Shown piece after piece: positions 1-8,004 of a DNA stretch of 13,321 nucleotides. Both the position numbers and the translations under genes were made by a program. The stretch is taken from contig CAYLOP010000086.1 in assembly GCA_964385305.1 (NCBI GenBank), forward strand, positions 1 to 13,321. Direction: 5' to 3'. How positions within the stretch are numbered: the first letter of the stretch is position 1; each line of letters starts with the position of its first letter. Below the pieces are notes generated by a model. That model was not told where the DNA came from. It ran no database searches and worked only from the letters and a program-made list of their open reading frames with translations. The stretch comes from CAYLOP01 sp964385305 (GTDB taxonomy: Bacteria; Chloroflexota; Anaerolineae; Anaerolineales; E44-bin32).

Positions 1-2063
1 ATTATTATTTCGGTTTTGTGATTGTCGGGATGCCCATCAAGCTGCTCGGCATGGTGCCATCCATCGCTTATAACCTGGTTCTCCCGACGCTTTTTGCGTT
101 GTTAGCATTGGCGGCCTACAGCGCTGGTTTTAATTTGGTGGCGCGCTGGAAGGATCATGCGGTGGAGGTATTCAAGCCGAACCCGCGCATTGCCGGAGCG
201 GCTGCTGCCTTGGCTGTGGTGGTCCTGGGGAACCTAGGCACAGCGCGTATGTTTTATGACGGCTTGAAGGAGATCGGTAAAGCATCGGAGGGCGAATCTA
301 GCAACGTGTTGGTGGGTGCCGCGCAGGTTGTCCGAGGATTGGCTCGCTACCTGACGTTTGAAGAACCCATGCCTTATCCAACACACCAGTGGTACTGGAA
401 TCCAAGCCGGGCGATCACACCGGCAGAGGGTGAGGCTGGCCCGATTACCGAGTTCCCCTACTTCACTTTCCTTTATGCCGACTTGCATGCCCACATGATA
501 AACAGGCCGCTTACGATCATGGCGATCGGTTGGGCCTTAGCGTGGCTTTTCCGAGCTGCAGCGCGGGGTAAGCGCAGATGGCTCGAGGAAGTTCTATCTT
601 TGCTGCTTGGCGGGCTGATCTTTGGCGCGCTGCGTCCCACAAACACATGGGATTACCCCGTCTACTGGGTGCTTGGTGGGCTAACCATGGTGTATGCTGC
701 ATGGCTGCGCCACCGGGAATTCAATGTGGCGAGCGTTACCGAGGCGCTGCTTGGAGCGGCAGGACTCATTGTGCTCTCGCAGGTTCTCTACTATCCCTAC
801 CATATGTGGTACGGTCAGGGATACATGGAAATCAGATTTTGGGACGGATCGCTCACACCACTCCTGGACTATCTCACTGTCCATGGCCTGTTCCTTTTTG
901 TTGTGGTCTCATGGCTCATCTGGGAGACGCGAAAGTGGATGGAGGCCACACCGATCTCGGCGTTAAGTCGTTTGCGGCCTTTTGTTCCCACAATCGCCGT
1001 GATAGGGCTGGTCCTTGTCGGGGGGACGGCGCTGCTGGTTGGGAAAGGTTATGCCGTCACCCTGATCGCCGTCCCGCTGCTGGTCTGGTGCGGCATCCTG
1101 ATCTTTCGCCCGAATTTTGGCGTTGAGAGGCGTGTCGTTATCAGTATGATCGCAGTTTCGCTGGCGCTCACTCTCCTGGTCGAATTCATCGTGCTGTTGG
1201 GCGACATCAGCCGCATGAACACAGTCTTCAAGTTCTACCTGGAGGTCTGGGAGCTCTTTAGCCTATCGGCGGCGGCTGGGTTGGCATGGCTGCTGGCGGA
1301 GCAGGTAAGGTGGGGTCGGTGCTGGCGATTGGGGTGGAATCTCATTCTAGGGTTTTTGGTCTTGGGAGCTGCGCTCTATCCCCTTGCCGCAACGCCCGCC
1401 AAGATGCAGGATCGCATGTCCGAGCTGGCGCCGCATACACTTGATGGGATGGCTTTTATGCCGTACGCAGAGAGGAGTGAGCTCGGAGAGCGTTTCTCGT
1501 TGGAATCCGAATATCACGCTATCCGTTGGATGCAGGAGAATGTGCAGGGGACACCTGTGATCGTGGAGGCCAATATCCCCGAATACAGATGGGGTTCGCG
1601 CTTCACGATCTACACAGGCCTTCCGGGAATCTTAGGGTGGAACAACCACCAACGTCAGCAGCGTGTGTCAGCGGAGCCGGGCGTTGTGGAAAATCGTGCA
1701 GAGGAAGTCCTGGATTTCTACCTCACACGCTCCGTCGATGAGGCGCGCGATTTTCTGGAACGCTACAATGTTCGCTACGTGATTCTCGGCAACGTAGAGC
1801 GCATTTACTTTGAAGAGGTCTACCCGTGTCTTCCGGTTGGTGGTGGGGAGACTGTGACCTGCGATCTGCGTGGCTGGCCTTGGGGGATGGAATCCCCGGA
1901 TGTACCCGCCTCGGATTGCTATCCACGTGAGGATGGGACGGATAGTCCGCAGTTGGTTTGCCCAACGCACGGTCTGGAGAAATTCGACGCCATGGCTGCC
2001 TCCGGCATTCTAAGCGAGGCCTACAGTGAAGGGGACGTCGTTATATATGAGGTGACGCCATGA
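1..2063 (+). CDS. YYY-family (DUF2298) multispanning membrane protein, 5' end outside the window
   Basis: The frame is open to the left edge. Codons before the GTG at 18 read Y-Y-F-G-F, which matches the YYYFG motif of the next gene (its residues 158-162). The GTG is therefore internal and roughly 155 N-terminal residues are missing. Counting from that GTG, the family motifs follow in order: HQWYWNPSR (123-131), EFPYFTFLYADLHAH (145-159), NTWDYP (209-214) and RMNTVFKFY (399-407), with many hydrophobic segments, then a hydrophilic C-terminal part. All align with the neighbouring paralogue. Known of the family: large integral membrane proteins, mainly in Chloroflexi and archaea, often near family-39-like glycosyltransferases, with no established function. 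I infer an envelope glycan or glycosylation role. The C-terminal part differs from the paralogue by an insert of about 45 residues with four cysteines. The stop overlaps the next start by ATGA, suggesting translational coupling. Confidence 0.9.
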   Translation, partial: YYFGFVIVGMPIKLLGMVPSIAYNLVLPTLFALLALAAYSAGFNLVARWKDHAVEVFKPNPRIAGAAAALAVVVLGNLGTARMFYDGLKEIGKASEGESSNVLVGAAQVVRGLARYLTFEEPMPYPTHQWYWNPSRAITPAEGEAGPITEFPYFTFLYADLHAHMINRPLTIMAIGWALAWLFRAAARGKRRWLEEVLSLLLGGLIFGALRPTNTWDYPVYWVLGGLTMVYAAWLRHREFNVASVTEALLGAAGLIVLSQVLYYPYHMWYGQGYMEIRFWDGSLTPLLDYLTVHGLFLFVVVSWLIWETRKWMEATPISALSRLRPFVPTIAVIGLVLVGGTALLVGKGYAVTLIAVPLLVWCGILIFRPNFGVERRVVISMIAVSLALTLLVEFIVLLGDISRMNTVFKFYLEVWELFSLSAAAGLAWLLAEQVRWGRCWRLGWNLILGFLVLGAALYPLAATPAKMQDRMSELAPHTLDGMAFMPYAERSELGERFSLESEYHAIRWMQENVQGTPVIVEANIPEYRWGSRFTIYTGLPGILGWNNHQRQQRVSAEPGVVENRAEEVLDFYLTRSVDEARDFLERYNVRYVILGNVERIYFEEVYPCLPVGGGETVTCDLRGWPWGMESPDVPASDCYPREDGTDSPQLVCPTHGLEKFDAMAASGILSEAYSEGDVVIYEVTP

Positions 2064-4714
2064 TCGTCGCAGCGCTTTCCTGGTGGCTTGCAAGCAGTCT
2101 TCTCGGGATTGTTGCCCTGCCGATCATCTGGCGGCTTTTCTCAAGCCTCCCCGATCGCGGTTATGGCTTTAGCCGTGCGTTCGGTTTGATCGCAGCAGGC
2201 TACATCCTGTGGTTGGGCGCATCGCTTGGTGCTCTACAGAACACCTTGGGCGGCGCGCTGACGGCGATTCTTGTCGTTGCAGGCTTCGCATTTGGGTTGG
2301 GGTATGGTCAGCGCAGAGAGCTTCTTCATTGGATTCGGGCGAATTGGCGCATGATCGTCGTTATGGAGTTGCTTTTCCTGTTCGCATTTGCCTTTTGGGC
2401 GTTCGTGCGTGCCAACAATCCTGAGATCGAAGGCACCGAGAAACCCATGGAGATCGCGTTTCTAAACGCAATCTTGCGTTCGGAAGGGTTCCCGCCCAAC
2501 GATCCATGGCTCTCCGGGTATGCCATTTCATACTATTATTTTGGATACGTACTCCTGGCTTTCCTAACTCGAGTTACGAATGTATCGAGCAGTGTGGCTT
2601 TTAACTTGGGTAGCAGCCTCTGGTTTGCTTTCAGTTTTTTAGGGGCTTACGCACTTCTCTACAACTTGATCAGCGCAAGGCAGAAGTCACCCCGCCTCGC
2701 AGCCCCTCTGCTCGGACCACTCTTCGTGGTCATCAGCGGCAATCTCGAGGGTTTCCTGGAATTTTTACATGCAAGGCATGTGTTCTGGTCGCAAACTACG
2801 AGTGGGGAGTTTGTCTCATCCTTTTGGACGTGGCTTAATCTAGAAAATCTCCTCGATCCGCCGCTAACCGAGATAGCTTGGATTCCAAGTCGCCATTGGT
2901 GGTGGTGGCGGGCCTCACGTGTGATTCGGGATATTAACCTGCAAGGTGTGCCGATCGGTGTCGAACCGATTGATGAGTTCCCCTTTTTCTCTTTTCTCTT
3001 AGCGGACAACCATCCACATGTGCTCGCGCTGCCGTTTGTCTTGATGGCCGTTGCTTTCGCGTTGAATATATTCCTGGCTGGCAAATCGCCGAGCTTCCAG
3101 TTAGGGGAATTCAAACTATCCCCGAAGCTCCAAACAGGAGCCAAGATCATTGTCACCTTGGCTATTCTCATCCTGGGTGCAAGCCACATAAGCAATGCTG
3201 CGTTGACGGGAGTGCCTTTCAGCGTGGCGGCTCTAGATGCGCTGAAGGCGATGGTCTTGGCGGGCATCCTCGTGTGGGTGCTTGGCGTGGTGATCCGGCT
3301 TCTCTCAGGCGCAGTTCCTTCTGCGCTTCCCAAAGGTGCTTTTTGGTTTGGCGCGTGGCTTTTTGGTGGATTGCTATTCCTCAACACGTGGGATTTCCCA
3401 ATCTACTTCAGCCTTCTCCTTGTTACGCTTTGGTGGACGGTGCGTAGCGAGGCACCCTTCGTGATCCTCAAGCGCCTCGGCATGACAGCCGTGGGATTGA
3501 CCGTGATGGGAGTATTATTTTACTTGCCCTGGTATCCTGGCTTCGCCTCTCAAGCAGGTGGAATCCTGCCGAACATGGTATTCTCAACTCGCTTGCCACA
3601 TTTTCTTGTTATGTTCTCACCGTCCTTCATACCCGTTGCCCTATGGATGATTGGGAGAATTCGGCCCGGCTTTCACCGGGCTCAGTTGGCATGGGTCGCC
3701 TCGATCGGGATAGGCGTTCCCCTCATGCTCATGTTGCTCTCATGGTCGCTTGGCATTGCGATGGCGGTTATCTTGAACCGCCAGGATCCGGTGGCATTGT
3801 CGGGGATCTTGAGCCTCATGGGCTCAGATTCCATGCAGGGAGTGTTTGGGGGATCCCTGCTGCGATTGCTAACGCGCTCATGGACCTCCTGGGTTCTGGG
3901 GTTATTAATTGCGGCGGTTACGCTTGTAATAATGCGTGTAGACAATCATTCCGAGACGATGCAAGAGGGTGGAGATACGCCTTGGCCATTTGTTGCGCTG
4001 CTCATTGGCATCGGAGCGCTGCTCGTGCTCGGTCCCGAGTACCTTTACCTGAAGGATCAATTCGGCAGCCGGATGAACACGATCTTCAAATTCTATTTCG
4101 CAGCCTGGAACCTATGGGGAATTGCTGCAGCATATGCGACCTACGCGCTCTGGTCACGTACCCGAAGGATGCACTGGGGGTGGGCGGTAATCGCCATCAT
4201 CCCATTGCTCCTGGGTATGTTTTACCCGCTGATGGCCACAGTGACGAAGACAGCGGGATTTTCATCCCCCAATGGTAAGACGCTGGACGGCGCTGCATTC
4301 ATCTCCTTGCGCAACCCTGATGATTATGTCGCCATGCAGTTCATCAGCACACAACTGCATGATGGTGTGCTCGTCGAGGCGGTCGGTGGAGCCTACACAT
4401 ACTTCGGCCGCATGTCTACGTTCACCGGAGTCCCAACGGTCCTGGGATGGCCTGGGCATGAGAGTCAGTGGCGTGGTGGATATGTGGAGATGGGTTCCCG
4501 GCAAGCAGATATCGACACGCTGTATCGCACTCGATATTGGGATGAGGCGAAAGGAATAATGGACCGTTATGCCATCGATTATGTCTATGTGGGCGCACTT
4601 GAGAGAATGTCGTATGAGCCGCTCTACGAGCTAAAATTCGAAGCCCACATGGATTTGATCTTCCAATACGGGGAAGCGAGAATATACGCACGGCGCGGGG
4701 AGGCGACCCCATGA
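2060..4714 (+). CDS. YYY-family (DUF2298 / Chlor_Arch_YYY) membrane protein, complete
   Basis: This is a complete 884-residue, very hydrophobic protein, within the 700-900 residues usual for single-domain members. Visible motifs: GTEKPMEIAFLNAI (about 125-138), NDPWLSGYAISYYYFG (147-162) with the diagnostic triple tyrosine, a WWWWRASRVI segment near 280, EFPFFSFLLADNHPH (306-320), NTWDFP (442-447), RMNTIFKFYF (671-680) and TLDGAAF (741-747). The acidic and His residues in the EFPFF...ADNHPH stretch are the best candidates for an active or metal/phosphate site, but this is inference. The C-terminal 140 residues are hydrophilic and probably extracytoplasmic. The ATG lies in an ATGA overlap with the previous gene, and the stop makes another ATGA overlap with the next, so the three genes are probably one transcript. 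It is a tandem paralogue of the previous gene; some relatives carry two such domains in one chain. Biochemical function is unknown. Confidence 0.93.
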   Translation: MIVAALSWWLASSLLGIVALPIIWRLFSSLPDRGYGFSRAFGLIAAGYILWLGASLGALQNTLGGALTAILVVAGFAFGLGYGQRRELLHWIRANWRMIVVMELLFLFAFAFWAFVRANNPEIEGTEKPMEIAFLNAILRSEGFPPNDPWLSGYAISYYYFGYVLLAFLTRVTNVSSSVAFNLGSSLWFAFSFLGAYALLYNLISARQKSPRLAAPLLGPLFVVISGNLEGFLEFLHARHVFWSQTTSGEFVSSFWTWLNLENLLDPPLTEIAWIPSRHWWWWRASRVIRDINLQGVPIGVEPIDEFPFFSFLLADNHPHVLALPFVLMAVAFALNIFLAGKSPSFQLGEFKLSPKLQTGAKIIVTLAILILGASHISNAALTGVPFSVAALDALKAMVLAGILVWVLGVVIRLLSGAVPSALPKGAFWFGAWLFGGLLFLNTWDFPIYFSLLLVTLWWTVRSEAPFVILKRLGMTAVGLTVMGVLFYLPWYPGFASQAGGILPNMVFSTRLPHFLVMFSPSFIPVALWMIGRIRPGFHRAQLAWVASIGIGVPLMLMLLSWSLGIAMAVILNRQDPVALSGILSLMGSDSMQGVFGGSLLRLLTRSWTSWVLGLLIAAVTLVIMRVDNHSETMQEGGDTPWPFVALLIGIGALLVLGPEYLYLKDQFGSRMNTIFKFYFAAWNLWGIAAAYATYALWSRTRRMHWGWAVIAIIPLLLGMFYPLMATVTKTAGFSSPNGKTLDGAAFISLRNPDDYVAMQFISTQLHDGVLVEAVGGAYTYFGRMSTFTGVPTVLGWPGHESQWRGGYVEMGSRQADIDTLYRTRYWDEAKGIMDRYAIDYVYVGALERMSYEPLYELKFEAHMDLIFQYGEARIYARRGEATP

Positions 4715-6501
4715 GGACGGATAAGCTTCGCATACCGCTGGAAAGCGTGCTATATCTTGGTATTCTGGTCATTGCGCTGCTGCTGCGGTTTGCGAATCTC
4801 GGCTACGCACCCTTGACGGATGCTGAGGCTGCGCACACCTTGGCCGCAGCCAGCGCCACACCTGCCGCTTCGCCTTTCTGGCTGGAAGGGCAGCGCATCG
4901 TGCCGCAAGCCCCAGCTTATCATGTGGTTACAGGTGCCGTGTTCCAACTTTTTGGAACCTCGGATGTGGGAGCCAGAATTGTCCCGGCGCTTGCAGGGCT
5001 TACGCTCATTGTGGCGTTCACCTTCGTGAGACGTATCTTCCAGCGTGGAACCGCGTTATTTTTCGCCGTACTGCTCGCAATATCGCCTGTTCTCGTGACG
5101 GCTTCAAGGACCGCGAACGGGGATTCGATTGCACTCCTGGGTTTGGTCAGCGCTGCATGGTTTATGCTGGGAATCTACCGTGGTGACATTCGAGATGACA
5201 AGCTGGCTTGGGCCGCAGCCGCGCTTGGGATTGCCCTGACAGCAGGGAGATCGGGCTGGCATGGATTGCTCTCTCTCGCCATCGGTGTGTTTTTCATCTG
5301 GCTGGGAAGAGCAGGCTTGCAGATGAAGCTGGGATGGCGACTAAGCAGACCACAGCTCATGCGGGGTTTGTTGATGGTCTTAGGGACGGTAGTGCTGGTT
5401 TCGACGGGGTTTGGGTTCTCGTGGACTAATTTGGCAGGCTTCGGCGAGGGCTTTGGCGCTTGGATGGCGGGTTGGTTTACTCGAGGCGCAACCTCGGCAC
5501 TGACCATGGTAGCTATGCTTCTGCTCTATGAGCCACTCATCACTCTATTTGGCGTCTATGGTGCCTTCCGAGCCATGCGAGCGGGGGATGCGGTAGGAAT
5601 GATGGCAGGGAAGTGGGCACTCGCGGCCGCACTCGTTGTCCTGCTCTATCCCTCTCGCCGTGCGCCAGACCTGATGTGGATTGTCGTACCGCTTGCTTAT
5701 CTGGCTTCCACTGCATTAATGGAGGTTCTGACGCGTCTTTCGAGTTGGCGAACGTCGATAGAATTCCTTGGATTATGTATCTTGCTTGTTGTCCTGGTCC
5801 TTTTCTGCTACCTGCAGCTGGCAGCCTTTGCTTCCGGCACAGGGCCTTCCTACGACATTCTGGATCCTAGCCTGCGTCTTTGGATTATCGGTGGTGTGAT
5901 TGTCCTCGGTGCACTCTCCGTACTGTTTTTTGGACTTGGTTGGGGCTGGAAGCTTGTGAGAGATGGGACGGCGCTTGTTTCTGCTGTGACTCTTATACTG
6001 ATCATGATTTCAGCAGCATGGCGCCTCAACTTCACATCACATGCCCTGCATGCAAAGGACCTTTGGCGAATCCAAGTTACCACACAGGGCACACGCCTTC
6101 TGGACGATACCTTGGTGAATCTCTCACGCGTGAAGATGGCGGGCGAAGATACAATGAGGGTCAAGGTCATTGGTGGCGCTACGCCCAGCATGGCCTGGGT
6201 CCTGCGAGGGTGGGAAGCGGCTGGTTCAGATGAGATGTCAGGGGGCGATGCTCTGCCCATCTTGTTAACACGCGAGCAGGCGAGCATTCCGGCGTCTGCG
6301 CAGGATTACATCGGTCAAGCGGTGAAGGTCAGCGAACGTAAGGGATGGGTCGGTATACTGCCGCCTGAACCGGTTCGCTGGTGGATGCGAGGGGAAGCGC
6401 CAACGTTTGACGAATCATGGGCGCTCTTCGTTCGTAGAGACATCGCGAGCCTGGGTGAGGATCAACTTTCTTCATTCGATAGTGAATTCGAAGGTGAGTA
6501 A
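4711..6501 (+). CDS. GT-C-type (family 39 / PMT-like) membrane glycosyltransferase homologue
   Basis: This 596-residue polytopic protein has a first membrane helix at about 12-28, then LRFANLGYAPLTDAEAAH. The acidic pair D37/E39 sits in the first outer loop, where GT-C enzymes of the dolichyl-phosphate-mannose transferase type keep their catalytic Asp/Glu. QAPAYHVVTGAVFQLFG and SDVGARIVPALAG follow, as in family 39, then about ten more hydrophobic segments and a soluble tail of about 140 residues from 450. Proteins of this kind (TIGR03663, Agl23-like) commonly accompany YYY proteins, which fits the ATGA overlap with the YYY gene upstream. Unlike the pattern I recall for that family, the DE dipeptide is D-A-E and the HGP tripeptide is replaced by QAP. 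It may therefore be a divergent member or a general PMT_2 protein. A lipid-linked sugar donor and an envelope acceptor are inferred, not shown. Confidence 0.75.
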   Translation: MRTDKLRIPLESVLYLGILVIALLLRFANLGYAPLTDAEAAHTLAAASATPAASPFWLEGQRIVPQAPAYHVVTGAVFQLFGTSDVGARIVPALAGLTLIVAFTFVRRIFQRGTALFFAVLLAISPVLVTASRTANGDSIALLGLVSAAWFMLGIYRGDIRDDKLAWAAAALGIALTAGRSGWHGLLSLAIGVFFIWLGRAGLQMKLGWRLSRPQLMRGLLMVLGTVVLVSTGFGFSWTNLAGFGEGFGAWMAGWFTRGATSALTMVAMLLLYEPLITLFGVYGAFRAMRAGDAVGMMAGKWALAAALVVLLYPSRRAPDLMWIVVPLAYLASTALMEVLTRLSSWRTSIEFLGLCILLVVLVLFCYLQLAAFASGTGPSYDILDPSLRLWIIGGVIVLGALSVLFFGLGWGWKLVRDGTALVSAVTLILIMISAAWRLNFTSHALHAKDLWRIQVTTQGTRLLDDTLVNLSRVKMAGEDTMRVKVIGGATPSMAWVLRGWEAAGSDEMSGGDALPILLTREQASIPASAQDYIGQAVKVSERKGWVGILPPEPVRWWMRGEAPTFDESWALFVRRDIASLGEDQLSSFDSEFEGE

Positions 6502-6508
6502 TCGAGGG

Positions 6509-7183
6509 ATGACTTTGAAACGTATGATCGCGATCGACGGTCCGGCTGCATCTGGCAAGTCCACTGTTGCACAGCGTCTGGCAAGCGAACTAGGGTATCT
6601 CTATTTTGACACCGGTGTGATGTATCGCGCAGCGACATTAGCTGCCTTGCACCATGACATCTCGATCGATGATGAGGCTGCGGTTTCCCGCATCGCGGAG
6701 ACGATCCACATCGATGTGCGACCGGCATCGATAGACGACGAACGACAGTATGATGTTATTATGGATGGGGAAGATGTGACATGGGCGATTCGTACACCTG
6801 TCGTCGATGCGAATGTCTCACAGGTATCGCTCTATGCACGTGTAAGAGAGGCGATGACACAACGCCAACGCGAGATCGGCTTGCGCGGGCGAGTGGTCAT
6901 GGTGGGACGTGATATCGGGACTGTTGTGCTGCCAGAGGCTGATTTGAAGATTTATCTTGATGCTTCCGCCGAGGTACGCGCCCAGAGACGTTTTTTGGAA
7001 GTCATGGAGCGGGGCGAAGATGCGAATTTCAATGAGATTCTAGCATGCATGCGCGATCGAGATCGCATCGATTCCACACGCGAACTTGCGCCCTTGAAAC
7101 CTGCAGACGACGCAATTCTGCTCGATACAACCGACCTGAGCATCGAGGAAGTCCTTTCGCGTGTACTTGCGTGGGTTGCCTGA
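6509..7183 (+). CDS. cmk: Cytidylate kinase (CMP/dCMP kinase)
   Basis: This 224-residue cytosolic enzyme has the usual family length. It transfers phosphate from ATP to CMP or dCMP, feeding CTP, dCTP and CDP-diacylglycerol synthesis. Seen: P-loop GPAASGKST (11-19), the CMP-kinase signature DTGVMYR (34-40), the GRDIGT motif, KIYLDASAEVRAQRR in the LID/substrate region, and RDRIDSTRELAPLKPADDAILLDTT near the end. The chosen ATG is preceded by GGTGAG about ten bases upstream and gives the canonical short N terminus before MIAIDGPAASGKST. The frame stays open upstream inside the previous gene, but that extension does not belong to the family. An ATG at 6524 is an alternative start. It begins only 7 nt after the glycosyltransferase stop, so it probably shares that transcript. 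The pairing cmk then plsC is also known from Bacillus. Confidence 0.95.
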   Translation: MTLKRMIAIDGPAASGKSTVAQRLASELGYLYFDTGVMYRAATLAALHHDISIDDEAAVSRIAETIHIDVRPASIDDERQYDVIMDGEDVTWAIRTPVVDANVSQVSLYARVREAMTQRQREIGLRGRVVMVGRDIGTVVLPEADLKIYLDASAEVRAQRRFLEVMERGEDANFNEILACMRDRDRIDSTRELAPLKPADDAILLDTTDLSIEEVLSRVLAWVA

Positions 7184-7237
7184 AGTACGTGAGCTCTTCT
7201 GAAAGCCCGGCACGTCTTCAGCCATGGTTCATTCCAA

Positions 7238-7254
7238 TGGGTAGGTGAAACCCA
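7238..7254 (+). promoter_or_regulatory. Ribosome binding site displayed in a small hairpin loop
   Basis: TGGGT (7238-7242) can pair with ACCCA (7250-7254), leaving loop AGGTGAA that contains the Shine-Dalgarno AGGTGA (7243-7248). The stem ends directly before the ATG at 7255. The pairing is seen. A role in tuning translation of the acyltransferase is inference and the stem is only 5 bp. Confidence 0.4.
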
Positions 7255-7941
7255 ATGTCGGATGAGTTAAAGATCCCCTTTTGGGTCCGTGTCTTTCGAG
7301 TTCTGGCGCGGCCGACATTTCGTACCTTATTTCGAATCTTGGCCAAAGTCCAGGTCGAAGGCATCGAAAACCTACCCACTGAGGGTGGATACCTTGTAGC
7401 TGGCAATCATGTATCCATCTACGATCCGCCCTTCATCGTGACGTTCTGGCCACGCACGGTCGAGGTTGCCGGGGCCGTAGCCGTGCTCGAGCGACCTTTT
7501 CAGGGTCGTTTGATGCGCATGTATGGGGCTATGCGCGTACATCGAGGCGAATATAACCGAAGCCTCCTCGAGGATATGGTAAGGCGTCTCCAGGCCGGAA
7601 TGCCAGTGCTCATCATGCCCGAAGGTAGAAGGTCGCACAATCCAGGGATGCAGACGGCTTGGCATGGGACAGCCTATGTCGCTATGAAAGCCAATGCACG
7701 GGTGGTACCAGTGGGGGTTACCGGGACGGACGGCGTTGTCAAATTGTGGAAACGCCTGCGTCGGCCAACCATGCGTATGGTGATTGGCAAGCCTTTAGAT
7801 CCTCCGCCCGTTGACTTGCGATCGCCGAATCGCAAAGCGGAACTGATACAGAATACAGACCGTATCATGTACGCGATTGCTGAGCTCTTACCACCCGAAT
7901 ACCAGGGCGTGTACAAACTGCCTGGAAAATCGACCGCCTGA
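7255..7941 (+). CDS. plsC: PlsC-type 1-acylglycerol-3-phosphate acyltransferase (first copy)
   Basis: This 228-residue protein is of typical PlsC length. Such enzymes esterify the sn-2 position of lysophosphatidic acid at the cytoplasmic membrane face, giving phosphatidic acid. Seen: catalytic HX4D motif NHVSIYD (H52, D57), the GAMRVHRGE block (about 91-99), the glycerol-phosphate-binding MPEGRRS (E123) in place of the commoner EGTR, and VVPVGVTG (about 150-157). Hydrophobic or amphipathic stretches at the N terminus (IPFWVRVFRVLARPTFRTLF) suit membrane attachment. The ATG is supported by AGGTGA six bases upstream. It lies 71 bases after cmk in the same direction. It is clearly different in sequence from the second copy downstream, so the two may differ in acyl donor or acceptor. 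One could act on another lipid, and substrate cannot be read from sequence. Confidence 0.9.
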   Translation: MSDELKIPFWVRVFRVLARPTFRTLFRILAKVQVEGIENLPTEGGYLVAGNHVSIYDPPFIVTFWPRTVEVAGAVAVLERPFQGRLMRMYGAMRVHRGEYNRSLLEDMVRRLQAGMPVLIMPEGRRSHNPGMQTAWHGTAYVAMKANARVVPVGVTGTDGVVKLWKRLRRPTMRMVIGKPLDPPPVDLRSPNRKAELIQNTDRIMYAIAELLPPEYQGVYKLPGKSTA

Positions 7942-7955
7942 TGAATGGGGATGGC

Positions 7956-7985
7956 GGGATCGATGGGGAGCGTTTGATCCCATCG
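7956..7985 (+). promoter_or_regulatory. Two alternative hairpins between the acyltransferase genes
   Basis: CGATGGG (7961-7967) pairs perfectly with CCCATCG (7979-7985). GGGATC (7956-7961) can instead pair with GATCCC (7976-7981). The two stems overlap and exclude each other. They lie eight bases before the AAGGAG ribosome binding site of the second acyltransferase. There is no U-run, so a plain terminator is unlikely. Function is unknown. Confidence 0.35.
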
Positions 7986-8004
7986 TAGAAATAAGGAGTT
8001 TGAA

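Noticed and set aside
18..20. GTG as the true start of the first membrane protein
   Set aside because: Codons before it read YYFGF, a conserved internal motif of the family, so the gene begins before the window.
2659..3387. 242-residue open frame on the minus strand inside the second YYY gene
   Set aside because: It is antisense to clearly conserved YYY-family coding sequence, and its composition (Arg/Ser/Pro-rich) is typical of a shadow frame.
6407..6508. N-terminal extension of cytidylate kinase inside the previous gene
   Set aside because: The extra residues are the glycosyltransferase gene read in another frame; cmk proteins begin just before the P-loop.
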